Source of the DNA: Monoraphidium neglectum
Lineage: Eukaryota > Chlorophyta > Chlorophyceae > Sphaeropleales > Selenastraceae
Assembly: GCF_000611645.1 (NCBI RefSeq)
Contig: NW_014013016.1
Span: 2,376-22,657, forward strand
DNA: 20,282 nucleotides
Reading direction: 5' to 3'
Shown: in pieces, positions 1 to 9,752 of the stretch
How the letters are laid out: each line of letters starts with the position of its first letter
Numbering within the stretch: the stretch's first letter is position 1
Notes under the pieces: model-generated
What the model was told of the DNA's origin: nothing
The model's input: only the letters and a program-made list of their open reading frames with translations
The model's database searches: none
Made by a program: the position numbers and the translations under genes

Positions 1-400
1 TGCCCGCAACCGTGGTTGGTGACAAGCCGTAATAAGCGGGCACAAGCTAGAGACAAGCCCGTACAAGGCACACAAGCTAGAGACCAAATGTTTCCGACGG
101 CAGTGCAGCCATGACTACTGACTGGCTCCGCTGCAAAAAGGCCCTGTACGGGCTGCTAGCAGCTGTCGTTTGCAGCCAAGCCGACTGCAGCCGCGACCGA
201 TGTATGGGGGTCCCTGGCTGAATGCGGTCTGGTCGCACTCGTGTCTGCTGCCAGGCGCACCGCTCGTGCACCCGGTGGGCGGCTCACCCGCATAGTACGC
301 GCTGGGCTACTACTGCGTCGCTCTCCAGCTGCAACTTCTGTAGTGGTTGGGAGCAACTCCATCCCAGACTCTGTGGTGTAACACTGCAAAGCTTCTAAGT
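1..400. other. Left-edge non-coding stretch with a short direct repeat
   Basis: No convincing gene is seen here. A 14-base direct repeat, CACAAGCTAGAGAC, occurs at 41-54 and again at 71-84, with a related third piece before it, so there is a partial 30-bp tandem repeat. Positions 111-170 translate to a phrase containing CKKALYGL, which resembles the KKALYGL motif of Ty1/copia reverse transcriptases, but nothing else of such an element is clear. From about 335 the sequence (AACTCCATCC...CTCTGTGG) matches the spacers found before units 2 and 5, so the F-box array probably begins there or extends further left. Confidence 0.5.
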
Positions 401-639
401 GAGTGGTAAGACATTCATGTGTGGTGATATGTGGCGCAGGCCCACATGCACGAGCTGAAGTCTACATGCGACTCGGCATGGTCAGCAACCATTGCGGGCA
501 GCTTGAGCCAACCGCAATCCATAAGAGCCGCTGTGCAACTGCGAGCCCCATAAGCGAGTCCCAGGAATGTGAGCTGCCGAAAATTTTGGCTTCGCCTAAC
601 TTAATCATTATACAGATGCAGCAGTTTCGCAACTGAACG

Positions 640-666
640 GGCTTCTCTGAGTCAAGATCTCGCCAC
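640..666 (+). promoter_or_regulatory. Degenerate start-proximal block of unit 1
   Basis: The sequence GGGCTTCTCTGAGTCAAGAT then CTCGCCAC precedes the ATG at 667. It is the diverged counterpart of the GGCTTCAGATCnAGATCGCGCCAAA block seen just before the starts of units 2, 4 and 5. The E2F-like core is broken here (CGCCACA), in keeping with a decaying copy. Confidence 0.35.
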
Positions 667-2275
667 ATGTCCGCGGCAATGACAACTTTGAATGCAGGTG
701 TGCCACCAAACAGCCGAAGCTTACGCCACATTATGCTGTATACACACAGCTGACGTGATGACACCCCTCCGCGCAGGCCCGACAACGCGCAGCAGGACCG
801 CCGCTGCACGTGCAGCGTCCACACCCCTGCCCGCACCGCCTGCCCAGCATGCACGCCCGGCTGCTGCGGCCGTCCTGCTCCTGCCGGACGACGTGCTGGA
901 GCACATTTTTGCTTGCATCGAGGACCGAGGCACGCTGCAGGCGCTCAACGCCGCCAGCCCATTGCTGCGCCGCCTGGTGCTGGGCTCACGGCGCCAGCTC
1001 AACCTGCGAGAAACTACCTATCTAGGATCCACACTGGAGGCGGCCCGTGCCGTCACGGCACGCTGCCAGCTGTGGCACGGCTTGCGGCGGCTGAGCCTGC
1101 CTTATTTCAACAGTGATGCAGCGGAGGTGGTCTTGGCGCTCCTGGACGCGGCTGCGCGGTGGGTGTGGTGTGGTGCCATCCGCCAAGCTGCGCAGCTGCC
1201 CATGCATGCTTACACATGCCCGTGTTGCGCCAAGTTGGGCAGGCAGCCAGGAAAACCTCTCCTGAGCTGCTGCGCCAAGCTGCAGCGCCTGCTATGTCAA
1301 CATCAACACGCACCTTGGGAGGGCCGCCCCCCTCCCCTGGACACCACCTCGCAACCACGCTTGCATCACAGGCACTGCCCACTGCTCGAGCAGATTGAGG
1401 CGCAGATGTCACTAGAATGGAACCCTCAGGACCCCACATGGGCTCGCGTGGTAGCAAGGCTACTGAAACCACCGCTTGCCATGTGCCCGTTGTCGCTGCG
1501 TGTTACATCCCAGTTCTTCCTAGACGCCCGCTTTGAACGGCGCGCGACAGCCACCTGAATCTCTATTACACGACATTGGTGATTTATAGCCCAAACCTAT
1601 GAGCCTAGATGGCTCCAGAAACGGGAGGCTGCGGGACGCTGTAACAATCCTAATGCTTCACCAACTCGCCATTGCTCAGCACGCTGTGTCGCCGCCTTTC
1701 CAGCCTCACGAGCCTTTGATTTAAACGGCCGGATGGACCAGGCCGGCGAAGGGTGGCTGCCGCCCGGCCTCAAGAGCCTGGAGTTGCAGGGCTTTGCTGA
1801 CGGAGGTGGCGTGGGGCCCTCGTGACTGCGTGCGGTCGGGGCATGCACCGCGCTGGAGGCGCTGGTGCTGAGCGGCATCCAAGTGCGAGACGTGCGGCTT
1901 GGGTGCGGCGCAGATAAACAGGGCTTCTCGACCTTTCTTCACGCCGTAAACAAGGTGTACCCGCTCTGCACGCAGTCTGCAGCATGTTTTCGCACAATTG
2001 GCTGCCGGCCCCTTCATCCACGCGGTGGCAGCCATGGCGGCAGCATGCGTCTGCAAGCCGGAGGCACGCATGCTCATGTGAGCATTGGAATGCATGCACG
2101 CGCATGTAGGCGTCTCATGCATGCGCATGCCCACTGTGCTGGCCATTCCATTGCATGCCACCCCTAGTTTGCGAGCCATGAGCGCCTCGCTCTCACTGGC
2201 CCCGACCTGCACGCCCGCAACTCAAACCTCGCGGCCTGCAGCGGCCTCGCTGCGGCTGCAGCGGCAGCTGATTTG
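667..2275 (+). pseudogene. Unit 1: broken F-box/LRR gene
   Basis: The layout follows the intact copies: exon 667-697, intron 698-776, F-box exon 777-1158, intron 1159-1371, then exon 1372 onward. The F-box is clear (LLLPDDVLEHIFACIEDRG, then LRRLVLGSRRQLNL). The reading frame stops at 1558, giving a possible 199-residue protein with only one to two LRR-like stretches. After a foreign stretch of about 180 nt, LRR-exon homology resumes near 1690 with a frameshift and a TGG-to-TGA change at 1823-1825. It ends at a preserved donor (AAG|GT, 1955). The last exon is reduced to a frame-broken remnant around 2176-2275. Intron 1159-1371 is 213 nt and stop-free in frame. A functional short F-box protein cannot be ruled out, because unit 3 stops at the same place, but a pseudogene is the simpler reading. 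Confidence 0.75.
2090..2130 (+). repeat. Alternating purine-pyrimidine block, unit 1 intron remnant
   Basis: Strictly alternating tracts lie at 2090-2108 and 2116-2130 (CATGCATGCGCATGC), followed by CCACTGTGCTGGCC. This is the same core seen inside the third intron of units 2, 4 and 5. It has survived although the surrounding gene is broken. Confidence 0.7.
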
Positions 2276-2289
2276 GGGAGAGACTGGGC

Positions 2290-3206
2290 CGGATGCTGGG
2301 GCAGCGCAGTCGGTCGACCTTCCGGCTGTTCCCCTCCAGTGCCTCCCTGCCACATTCGGGAACGCTGCAGTGCAGCTTCCCCTGTTTTGCCCCCAGCACA
2401 CAGTTCTGCAGGCACAAGAGCGATGAAGCCAGCCGACTGCAGCCGCAACACAGAGCCATTTCCCCCACTGCCACGTCGATCGGCCCTATCAAGGAGTTGG
2501 AGTGCCCTCAAGGATGCCCGCATGTATACAGTGTCTCCATGTATACAGGCCCTGCATGCACACAGGCCGTGTTGCTTCGAGCATCAAGTTGATCATGCAT
2601 GCTCAACCATACGGGTGACCACTGACGCACATGTGTGCGTTGCCTGCAGCAACTGCTCTGCCTCTACACCTGGCTATTGGGCACCACACACGACTCATGC
2701 TTGTAGATGACAACTGCCTGATGACAATCTGATCCTGACTAGAAAGTTGAAATGCTGAGTCGATTATGCTGATTAGTTTGAGTGCCAGCTGGACCACTGG
2801 CAAGACAGCAACAAGACAATAGCGGAGATAGACCTTGTAGCTTTGCTAGCAGTTGCTACACATGTTGAAGCACGCAAAGCATGATCTCATCTCTGTGATT
2901 GATGGCGGGAACTATCGCTGCTGCATACATTTGTTGGGGCCAACTCCATCCTAAATCTGTGGCAGCACAGTGCACAGACATGAATTGACCACGACAACAG
3001 CATTCAGTGATGATTTGTGGCACAGGCACGCATGCATGAGTTGAAGTCAAGCGGCTCAGTGACTGTCAGTCAGTGTCACGGGCAGCTGCGAACTCAGCCC
3101 ACCAACATCCATGAGTGCCGCTGTGCAGCCGCGGGTCCCTCAAGCTGATGGCTGCCTGCGAGGCAAATGATTTTTTCTTGCTTGATCTTTGATCGAGATT
3201 AATCGC
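2290..3206. other. Spacer between units 1 and 2
   Basis: No gene is seen. The first half is low-similarity sequence with a duplicated ATGTATACAG near 2521 and 2538. From about 2720 it is homologous to the spacer before unit 5 (CTGATCCTGACTAGAAAGTTG; CAGCTGGACCACTGG; CTCCATCC...CTGTGGCAGCAC). The segment 3095-3175 carries the conserved GTGCCGCTGTGCAGC...TGATGGCTGCCTGC block that sits upstream of every unit. Confidence 0.6.
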
Positions 3207-3240
3207 GATTGATTGGGCTTCAGATCAAGATCGTGCCGAA
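3207..3240 (+). promoter_or_regulatory. Start-proximal block of unit 2
   Basis: The block GATTGGGCTTCAGATCAAGA then TCGTGCCGAA abuts the ATG at 3241. It matches the blocks before units 4 and 5, but the GCGCCAAA core found there is changed to GTGCCGAA. No TATA box is evident, and the transcription start is unknown. Confidence 0.45.
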
Positions 3241-5491
3241 ATGTCCGCGGCAATGACAACTGGAAATGAAGGTGCGCCATCGATCACCCAACGCACGCAT
3301 CCGATGATGCCGTCTGAACACAGCTGACGTGAGGGCATCCCATGCGCAGGCGCTATCACGCACAGCAGGACCCCGACAACAGATGCGGCGTCTCAACCCC
3401 TGCCCGAGCCGCCTGCCCCGCACGCATGCCTGGCTGCTGCGGCGGCGCTGCCCCTGCCAGACGACGTGCTGAAACGCATCATTGCTTGCATCGAGGACCG
3501 CGGCACGCTGCAGGCGCTCAACGCCGCCAGCCCATTGCTGCGGCGCCAGGTGCTCGGCTCTCGGCGGCAGCTCAACCTCAAAGAGACGACCCAAACAGGA
3601 TCAACACTGGGGGCGGCCCGTGAGTTCACGGCACACTGTCAGCTGTGGCGCGGCTTGCGGCGGCTGGGGCTGCCAAATGTCAACAACGCTGCGGCGGAGG
3701 TGGTCCTGGCGCTCCTGGAAGCTGCGGCGCGGTGGGTGTGATTGTGCCATCCACCCAGCTGTGCAGCTGCCGATGCTTGCACGCGCCTATGTCTTGCCAT
3801 GTTTTGCTTGCAGCCAGCAACACCTTCTTTTTGCTGCTGCGCCAAGCCGCAACCCCTGCGATTTGGCACCGTGCGAGTTGCTGCCCCCTCCCCACACACA
3901 TCCTCGCACCCTTGGTTGCATCGCAGGCACTGCCCACTGCTCAAGAATATTGAGGCGCAGCTGCTGACAGACTTTGACGATCTGCCCCGGCAGCCATCAT
4001 GGCCTCGCTTGGCAGCAAGGCTGCTGGCGCCACCTCTCGCCACGCGCCTGGCGTCGCTGCGCCTTTTAGGCTGTGACGTGCGCAATCCGCCGCTGCTCAA
4101 CAGGCTGAACCGCCTTGCGAGCCTCACCAGCCTCGAGTTTTTCGGCCTTATGGACAAGGCCAGCGAAGGGTGGCTGCCGGCCGGCCTCAAGCGGCTGGAG
4201 CTGCAGGGCTTTGCCGACGGCGGCGGTGTGGGGACCTCGTGGCTGCGCGCGGTCGGGGCTTGCACTGCGCTGGAGGCGCTGGTGCTGAACGCCATCGAAG
4301 TGCGAGACCTGCAATTGGGGTGCGGCGCAGATGAAAATGATTTCTCGTCGTTCCTCCACACCGTTAACAAGGTACGCGCGGCTCTGCCATGGAATCCATT
4401 TGCAGCATGTGATGAGACGCGATTGGCTGTTCCCCCGTCATGTACGCGGGGGCGGCTTGAGCAGCCACATGCATCTGTGGGCATGAGGCGCGCTCGCACG
4501 GGCGTTCATGCGCGTGCATGCATCCCATGCATGCGCATGCACGAATCTCATGCATGCGCATGCGCACTTTGCTGGCCATTCTTGATGCATACCCCTGATC
4601 CTGCCTGGCCTTGATGCCAACCCTCGTTGCACATGCCACTCCCAGCTGACTACCCTAACCGAGCTCGCCGGCATGGTCTTTCACCGTTCGCCGCGTTCTG
4701 AAGACCCTCACGCCTCAGAGGATGAAGACGACGAAATCGATGTATGGCTGCCGGCGGCGCGCCTCGTGGGCAACCTCACGCGGCTGCGCCGCCTCGCACT
4801 CTACAACTATAAGTACCACACCACCCACCTCTGGCCCTGCGTCGCCGGCGCGCTGTGCGACCTCGCGCCGTGTGCCGGGACGCTCGAGGAGCTCGCACTC
4901 TGTTTGAAGGGGGGCGGCGCGGAAGGCGCGCTGCCCCCGGTGCAGTTTGAGCGTGTGCACTCCCTCCACCTCTCAGCGGAGGCGATCGATGCTTACCCTA
5001 CATCACTCGCGCTCGCCTTTCCGAATTGCCGCACTGCCATTTTTGGCGACACAAGAGACGCTGTCTCCAACATCCTTCCGCCCCTTGCAGCTATAGCTGG
5101 CATGCAAGGGCACCTTGAGAGCCTGTCTCTCGCCGGTTCCGACCTTCAGTGCTGCATCTCTGACCTCACGGCCTGCAGCGGCCTGCGCTCGCTGCAGCTG
5201 CAGATGATAGGGGGGTTGTGGCTGACCGATGAGAAGCTGTACGCGCTGACACAAGACCGAGTGGAGGCCCTCGTGGATTGCCTGCCAAATCTTGTGCAAA
5301 TCCATGTTTGCAACTTTCCTTATGCCGCAATTTTCTTTCCAAACGAGTACTGCCGCTCTGCGGCGGGTCTTGTGGCAGCCGCTGCGCGGAACGGTCGCAC
5401 GCTGGTTGCACTAGTGTCGACTTTTGACGTCATGTGGCCGCAGCCCTGCCTGCTGCCACGCATCGGTTCTTTGACGTTCCCCCCGTGTTGA
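3241..5491 (+). CDS. Unit 2: F-box/LRR protein, four exons
   Basis: The proposed exons are 3241-3271, 3350-3731, 3927-4371 and 4646-5491, all with GT-AG junctions and in frame, giving 567 residues. The F-box is at about 44-90 (LPLPDDVLKRIIACIEDRG, then LRRQVLGSRRQLNL). LRR-like segments follow to the C-terminus: LASLTSLEFFG, LKRLELQGF, LEALVLNAIEV, LTRLRRLALYN, LEELALC, LRSLQLQM. An acidic stretch (SEDEDDEID) lies just after the third intron. F-box proteins normally recruit targets to SCF ubiquitin ligases in cytosol or nucleus; the target is unknown. The ATG used in older-looking models of the sister copies is AGG here, and a 1-nt deletion lies beside it, yet both fall inside the 78-nt first intron proposed here. 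A TGTAA poly(A) signal follows at 5552. Confidence 0.72.
4507..4567 (+). repeat. Alternating purine-pyrimidine CATGCATGC block in intron 3 of unit 2
   Basis: Three nearly contiguous, strictly alternating tracts lie at 4507-4523, 4526-4543 and 4549-4567. They are built from CATGCATG (RY-like) and TGCGCATGC (NRF1-like palindrome) words, followed by a TTTGCTGGCC tail. The block is almost base-for-base the same as the one in unit 4. Alternating tracts of this kind can adopt Z-DNA; any function here is unknown. Confidence 0.75.
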
Positions 5492-5551
5492 ACCCAAGAT
5501 TGCTGGGCGCCCAAATATTATATGCGTTGCTGATGATGCATGCTGCAATCA

Positions 5552-5556
5552 TGTAA
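5552..5556 (+). terminator. Poly(A) signal TGTAA of unit 2
   Basis: TGTAA, the standard chlorophyte polyadenylation signal, lies 61 nt after the stop codon in the context CATGTAAGAATGGACCTCAC. The same word is kept at the same distance in units 3 and 4. Confidence 0.7.
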
Positions 5557-6461
5557 GAATGGACCTCACCGCCGCCGAGTGTTCAAGGTTCGCCGCGAAG
5601 CCAAATACTGTAGTGTTTTGCGAAGCAGCGTGGTGTATGTGGCTGGCCAAGGATCTTTAAAATTAGGGTCACACCATTGACACAGGGTGGACATGCGTAG
5701 GTTTTTGATTGATACCATCGCATCCACAGGTACGGGCTGCCATCATCACCCGGCACAGCGCAGTAGATGCACTGCAGTGCCAGCTGGTGTGCGATAGGGC
5801 AGGCCGTACAGCAGCACTGCCAGCAAGGCCAGCGGGCGTGCACGGGTACTGCTCACAGAAACATGCGGCGCTGGGACAACAGGGAGACAGGTGGCTTGCG
5901 CTCTCGGGCGGCGCGCCGATTTACACTCGTGGGATGAGGAGGCCGGCAGTGGCGGCGCACATCCGCAATGTGCCCACCTGCCGTACTCGAAGAATGGGCT
6001 GTGTGCCTGGAAGACAACCGCAATTGCTTGGTTTGTGGATGCGCTTGCCTGCCATCCTAGCGGCTTGGGTCCCCCGGCATTGCAGAGCCTCTGCAGTGCA
6101 TTCATGCATGGCGCAAACCAATCTGACATTTGTTTGCGCGACGCATGAATGCAGTGGCTGATGCGCACAACTGCACCGTTTGATGCACTGGATGCAAGCT
6201 GTTCATCTTCTCCACAAGTGATTCACCCTCTCCCTTGGCACACGCATCACAGACATGACAGCCGCACGAGATATTGCTACACAGCATGACAGCGGTCAAC
6301 AGTAACATGACCACCTAATCCTGATTGGAAAGTTGTAACTGCTGAGCATTTGATGATGGTGAACTCACCTTTCAAATGTCAGCTGAACCACTTGACCATT
6401 GTACACAACAAAATCCTTCAAACTCAGGCAGGCGCCCTCCACAAGTGCCGCTGCGCAACTG
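5557..6461. other. Spacer between units 2 and 3
   Basis: No gene is recognised. A sub-block at about 5629-5833 (GTGGTGTATGTGGCTGGCCA through CAGCAAGGCCAGCG) is strongly conserved in the spacers after units 3 and 4. It contains a joined acceptor/donor-like word, CCACAGGTACGG. The later part (5860-6420) aligns with the other spacers. Open frames here differ between copies and are broken in some, so coding is not supported. Confidence 0.55.
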
Positions 6462-6589
6462 CGAGTCCCCTAAGATGATGGCCGCCTGCCAAGCAAGTTA
6501 ATCCACTCGATCGCTGATTCTCTAATCGGAAAACGATTATCATATAGGTCGTTATTGATCAAATTCAGATCCAGATCAGATCGCGCCAA
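6462..6589 (+). promoter_or_regulatory. Upstream region of unit 3 with E2F-like GCGCCAAA at the start codon
   Basis: The conserved GCGAGTCCCCTAAG...GATGGCCGCCTGCC block is followed by GATTATCA (a GATAA-type word) and CAGATCGCGCCAAATG. GCGCCAAA at 6583-6590 is the reverse complement of TTTGGCGC, an exact E2F/DP consensus, and overlaps the ATG. It is also a good start-codon context, so a role in transcription is only a possibility. Confidence 0.4.
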
Positions 6590-8424
6590 ATGTCTGCTTC
6601 TCCGACAACTGAGTACGCAGGTGCGACTGCAAGCAACGATGCACACACCCGATGATACCGTCTGGACAAAGCTGACGTGATGGCAACCCACTGCGCAGGC
6701 CCCACCACGCGCAGCAGGACCGCCGCCACAGCGTCCCAACCCCAGTCGGCGCCGCATGTCGTGCACGCAAGCACGGCTGCCGCGGCCGTGCTGCCCCTGC
6801 CAGACGACATGCTCAAACTCATCATTGCTTGCATTGAGGACTGCGGCACGCTGCGGGCGCTCAATGCCGCCAGCCCCTTGCTGCGCCGCCTGGTGCTGGG
6901 CTCACAGCGGCAGCTCAACCTGCGAGAAACTTCCTATCTAGGATCGACACTGGAGGCGGCCCGTGCCGTCACGGCGCGCTGCCAGCTGTGGCACGGCTTG
7001 CGGTGGCTCAGGCTGCCGCACTTCAACAGTGCTTCAGCGGAGGTGGTCTTGGCGCTCCTGGACGAGGCTGCGCGGTGGGTGTGGTAGTGCCATCCGCCAA
7101 GCTGCGCAGCTGCTCATGCTTGCACATGCCCGTGTCGCGCCATGTTGGGCAGGCAGCCAGCACAACCTCTTCTGAGCCACCGCGCCAAGTTGCAACGCTT
7201 GCAATGTCCAAATCAACTGGCACAATGTCAAGCCCGTGCCACCCCCCCCCCAATACGCTACCACCCACACACGCTTGCCTCACAGGCACTGCCCACTGCT
7301 CGAGCAGATTGAGGCGCAGCTGCGGACAGACTGTACGCCTCAGGACCCAACATGGGTTCGCCTAATGGCACGGCTACAGACACCACCGCTTGCCATGTGC
7401 CTGTTGTCGCTGCACATGACACCTCATTTCTTCTTTGACCTCTGCTTTGAACGGTGCGCGGCAGCCATTTGAATCTTATACTCAAACCACTGGTTCTTTA
7501 TAGCTAGGCCAAAGCCATGAGCCCAGATAGCTCCAGAAGCGGGAGGCCGCAGGACGCTGTAGAAATCCTAATCCTTCACTAACCCGCCATAGCTCAGCCG
7601 GCATGCTGAGCAGCCTTTCGAGCCTCACCAGCCCTGGAATTGAACGGCCTCGAGCGCCTGGAGTTGCAGGGCTTTGCCGACGGCGTCGGCGTGGGGCCCT
7701 CATGGCTGCGCGCGGTCCGGGCGTGCACCGCGCTGGAGTCGCTGGTGCTGAACGCCGTGGAAGTGCAAGACCTGCAACTGCGGTGTGGCGCAGATGAAAC
7801 GGACTTCTCGTCGTTCCTCCACGCCGTAAACAAGGTACGCCTGCCCTGCAGCATGTGCTTAAGCACAGTGGGCTGTCGGCTCCTTCACGCATGCGATGGT
7901 GGCCGTAGCGGCGGCATGCGTCTGCAGGCAGGAGGCTCGCATGGGTGTTCATGCGTATGCGTGCATCGCAGGCAACCGCGAGTAGGCACCTCATGCCGGC
8001 CGGCCATCAAAGCGAGCCAATCCTGGCTTGAGGCGCGGGGGGCTCGCTTGAGAGCCTCGCTCCCACCGGCCCCGACCTGAAGGGCCGCATCTCTGATCTC
8101 ATGGCCTGCAGCGCCTTGCGCGCGCTGCAGCTGCAGATGATAGGGGGGTCGTGGCTGACCGATGATAAGCTGTACGCGCTGACACAAGACCGAGTGGAGG
8201 CACTCGTAGATTGCCTGCCAAATCTTGTGCAAATCCATGTTTGCAACTTTCCTTATGCCGCAATTTTCTTCCCAAACGAGTACTGCCACTCTGCGGCGGG
8301 TCTTGTGGCAGCCGCTGCGCGGAACGGTCGCACGCTGGTTGCGCTAGTGTCTACTTTTGACGTCATGTGGCCGCAGCCCTGCCTGCTGCCACGCATCGGT
8401 TCTTTGACGTTCCCCCCGTGTTGA
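6590..8424 (+). pseudogene. Unit 3: broken F-box/LRR gene with a unit-2-like tail
   Basis: The exons 6590-6620, 6699-7074 and 7286-7472 splice in frame to a 197-residue product (F-box: LPLPDDMLKLIIACIEDCG) that ends at the same homologous stop as unit 1. A shared insertion of about 180 nt (7424-7610) follows. LRR-exon coding then resumes at 7640-7834, open and with an intact donor AAG|GTACGC. The first half of the last exon is missing; coding resumes near 8060 (GRISDL) and runs open to TGA at 8424. The last 290 nt differ from unit 2 by only about eight bases. The pieces cannot be joined by obvious splice sites, so the full-length gene is dead. A short F-box product, as in unit 1, remains possible. 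Confidence 0.72.
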
Positions 8425-8485
8425 ACCCAAGATTGCTGGGCGCCTATGTATGTATCCGAATTGCTGATGATGCATGCTGCAAGCA

Positions 8486-8490
8486 TGTAA
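8486..8490 (+). terminator. Poly(A) signal TGTAA of unit 3
   Basis: TGTAA lies 62 nt after the stop, in the same AGCATGTAAGAATGGACC context as units 2 and 4. Its survival shows that the 3' end of this copy is structurally complete. Confidence 0.6.
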
Positions 8491-8772
8491 GAATGGACCT
8501 CACCGCTCCCGAGTGTCTGAGAACCGCCGTGAAGCCAAATAGTGTGTTGAAAAGCGGTGTGGTGTATGTGGTTGGCCAAGGATCTCCAAATCTAGGGTCA
8601 CACCATCGACACAGGGTGGACATGCGTAGGTTTTTGATTGATACCATGCATCCACAGGTACGGGCTGCCATCATCACCCGGCACAGCGCAGTAGATGCAC
8701 TGCAGAGCCAGCTGGTGTGCGATAGGGCAGGCCATACAGCAGCACTGCCAGCAAGACCAGCGGGCGCAGGTA

Positions 8773-8948
8773 CAGTCTTCCCCCGCTACAGTGAACCCAT
8801 CGGGGGTCGGCGGCACGTTCGCTATAGCCGGCTTGTTCGCTATCGCGAAAACTGAAATTGGGCAGCTGCTGGTATTGGGGGTAGCGGCGGCGTTCGCTGT
8901 AGGCAGGGTTTTCGCTATGGCGGAGTTCTCTGTAGCGGGGGAAGACTG
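8773..8948. mobile_element. 176-bp MITE with perfect 19-bp inverted ends and TA target duplication
   Basis: The left end CAGTCTTCCCCCGCTACAG (8773-8791) is the exact reverse complement of the right end CTGTAGCGGGGGAAGACTG (8930-8948). Both sides are flanked by TA (8771-8772 and 8949-8950). The unit 4 spacer shows the empty site (GCGCAGGTACTACTTACAG, near 12298-12316), and the unit 2 spacer also lacks the element. CAG-type ends and a TA target are typical of the Tc1/mariner superfamily, pogo-like group. There is no transposase, so it would depend on one elsewhere. Internal TTCGCTRTNGSS words recur at 8818, 8836, 8893 and 8911 and may be transposase-binding subterminal repeats. Confidence 0.88.
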
Positions 8949-8950
8949 TA

Positions 8951-9610
8951 CTACTGTGCTTACAGGAATACAGTATGCGGCGCTGGGACCACAGGGAGAC
9001 ACGCGGCCTGGTGGTTAGGGCTCTAATGCGACGCACCGCTTCACGCAAAGGGGGGTGACGAGGCCGGCAGTTGCGGCGCACATCCACACTCTGCCCGCGT
9101 GCCATACTCAAAGAATGGGCTGTGCGCCTGTATGCGGAAGACAACCGGTGTCGGTCTATAGAGGCGCTTGCCCACCATCCTGGTGGTTTGGGTGCTCGGG
9201 CATTGCAGAGATAGGTTTGCGCCACGCATGAATGAAGGGGCTTACGCGCACAACTGCACCCTTCGATGCACTAGATGCAAGCTGTTCATCTTCTCCACAC
9301 ATGATTTACCCTCTCCATTCGTACACGCATCGCAGACCTGCCAAGGAGGTATTGCTGCACAGCGCAACAGCGGTCAATGGTTTTTCAGACTACTCAATCC
9401 TAACACACTAACCCCCATACCCCATACTGGAAAGTTGAAATTGCTGCTCGGTAACTCACCTTCCAAATGTCGGCGGGGCCACATTGTAATCATTGAGTGT
9501 GACAATATTCTTTTGTGGTGCACTGGGGATAGGCACGCATGCATGAGCTGCAAATCACGTGACCGTCACAGGCAGCTTCAACCCCAGGCGAGCGCCCACT
9601 ACAGTACTAC
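8951..9610. other. Spacer between units 3 and 4
   Basis: No gene is recognised. The sequence aligns with the other spacers (GCGGCGCTGGGACCACAGGG; CCATCCTGGTGGTTTGGGT; ATGCAAGCTGTTCATCTTCT; TATTGCTGCACAGCGC). Open frames are not shared between the homologous spacers. Confidence 0.55.
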
Positions 9611-9718
9611 GAGTGCTGCTGCGCAAGTGCGGGTCCCCCAACCTGATGGCCGCCTGCCAAGCAATATGTGTTTCTAATTGCTAAGTCAATTATCATTGTG
9701 TTTTCTTATACATGTCGT

Positions 9719-9752
9719 CACAGATCAGGCTTCAGATCAAGATCGCGCCAAA
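9719..9752 (+). promoter_or_regulatory. Start-proximal block of unit 4 with E2F-like site
   Basis: The block CAGATCAGGCTTCAGATCAA then GATCGCGCCAAA ends directly at the ATG at 9753. GCGCCAAA at 9745-9752 matches the E2F consensus on the reverse strand and is shared with units 3 and 5. An AATTATCAT word lies about 65 nt upstream. No TATA box is evident at a fixed position. Confidence 0.42.

Noticed and set aside
2085..2160. CATGCATGC runs considered as a CRISPR-like or simple microsatellite array
   Set aside because: There is no regular repeat-spacer structure. The words are palindromic alternating tracts inside an intron and are conserved by position, so they are reported as a block instead.
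3342..3623. Open frame from ATG 3342 at the start of unit 2
   Set aside because: It is out of frame with the F-box and ends at 3623. The 31-nt exon plus intron model gives an in-frame start instead.
3639..4499. 286-codon minus-strand frame across unit 2
   Set aside because: It is antisense to F-box/LRR exons, crosses introns, and is not open in units 3-5 at the same place.
5709..6161. 150-codon plus-strand frame in the unit 2 spacer
   Set aside because: Its first part is shared with unit 4, but that copy stops early and unit 3 diverges. Changes are mostly amino-acid replacing, so it behaves as non-coding spacer.
7243..7252. Run of C in unit 3 intron 2 as a possible frameshift site
   Set aside because: It lies inside an intron between a good donor (7075) and acceptor (7285), so it does not affect a reading frame.
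8598..9002. Minus-strand frame with repeated IANKPAIAN-type peptides
   Set aside because: The repeats are the internal TTCGCTATNG words of the MITE read in translation, not a protein.
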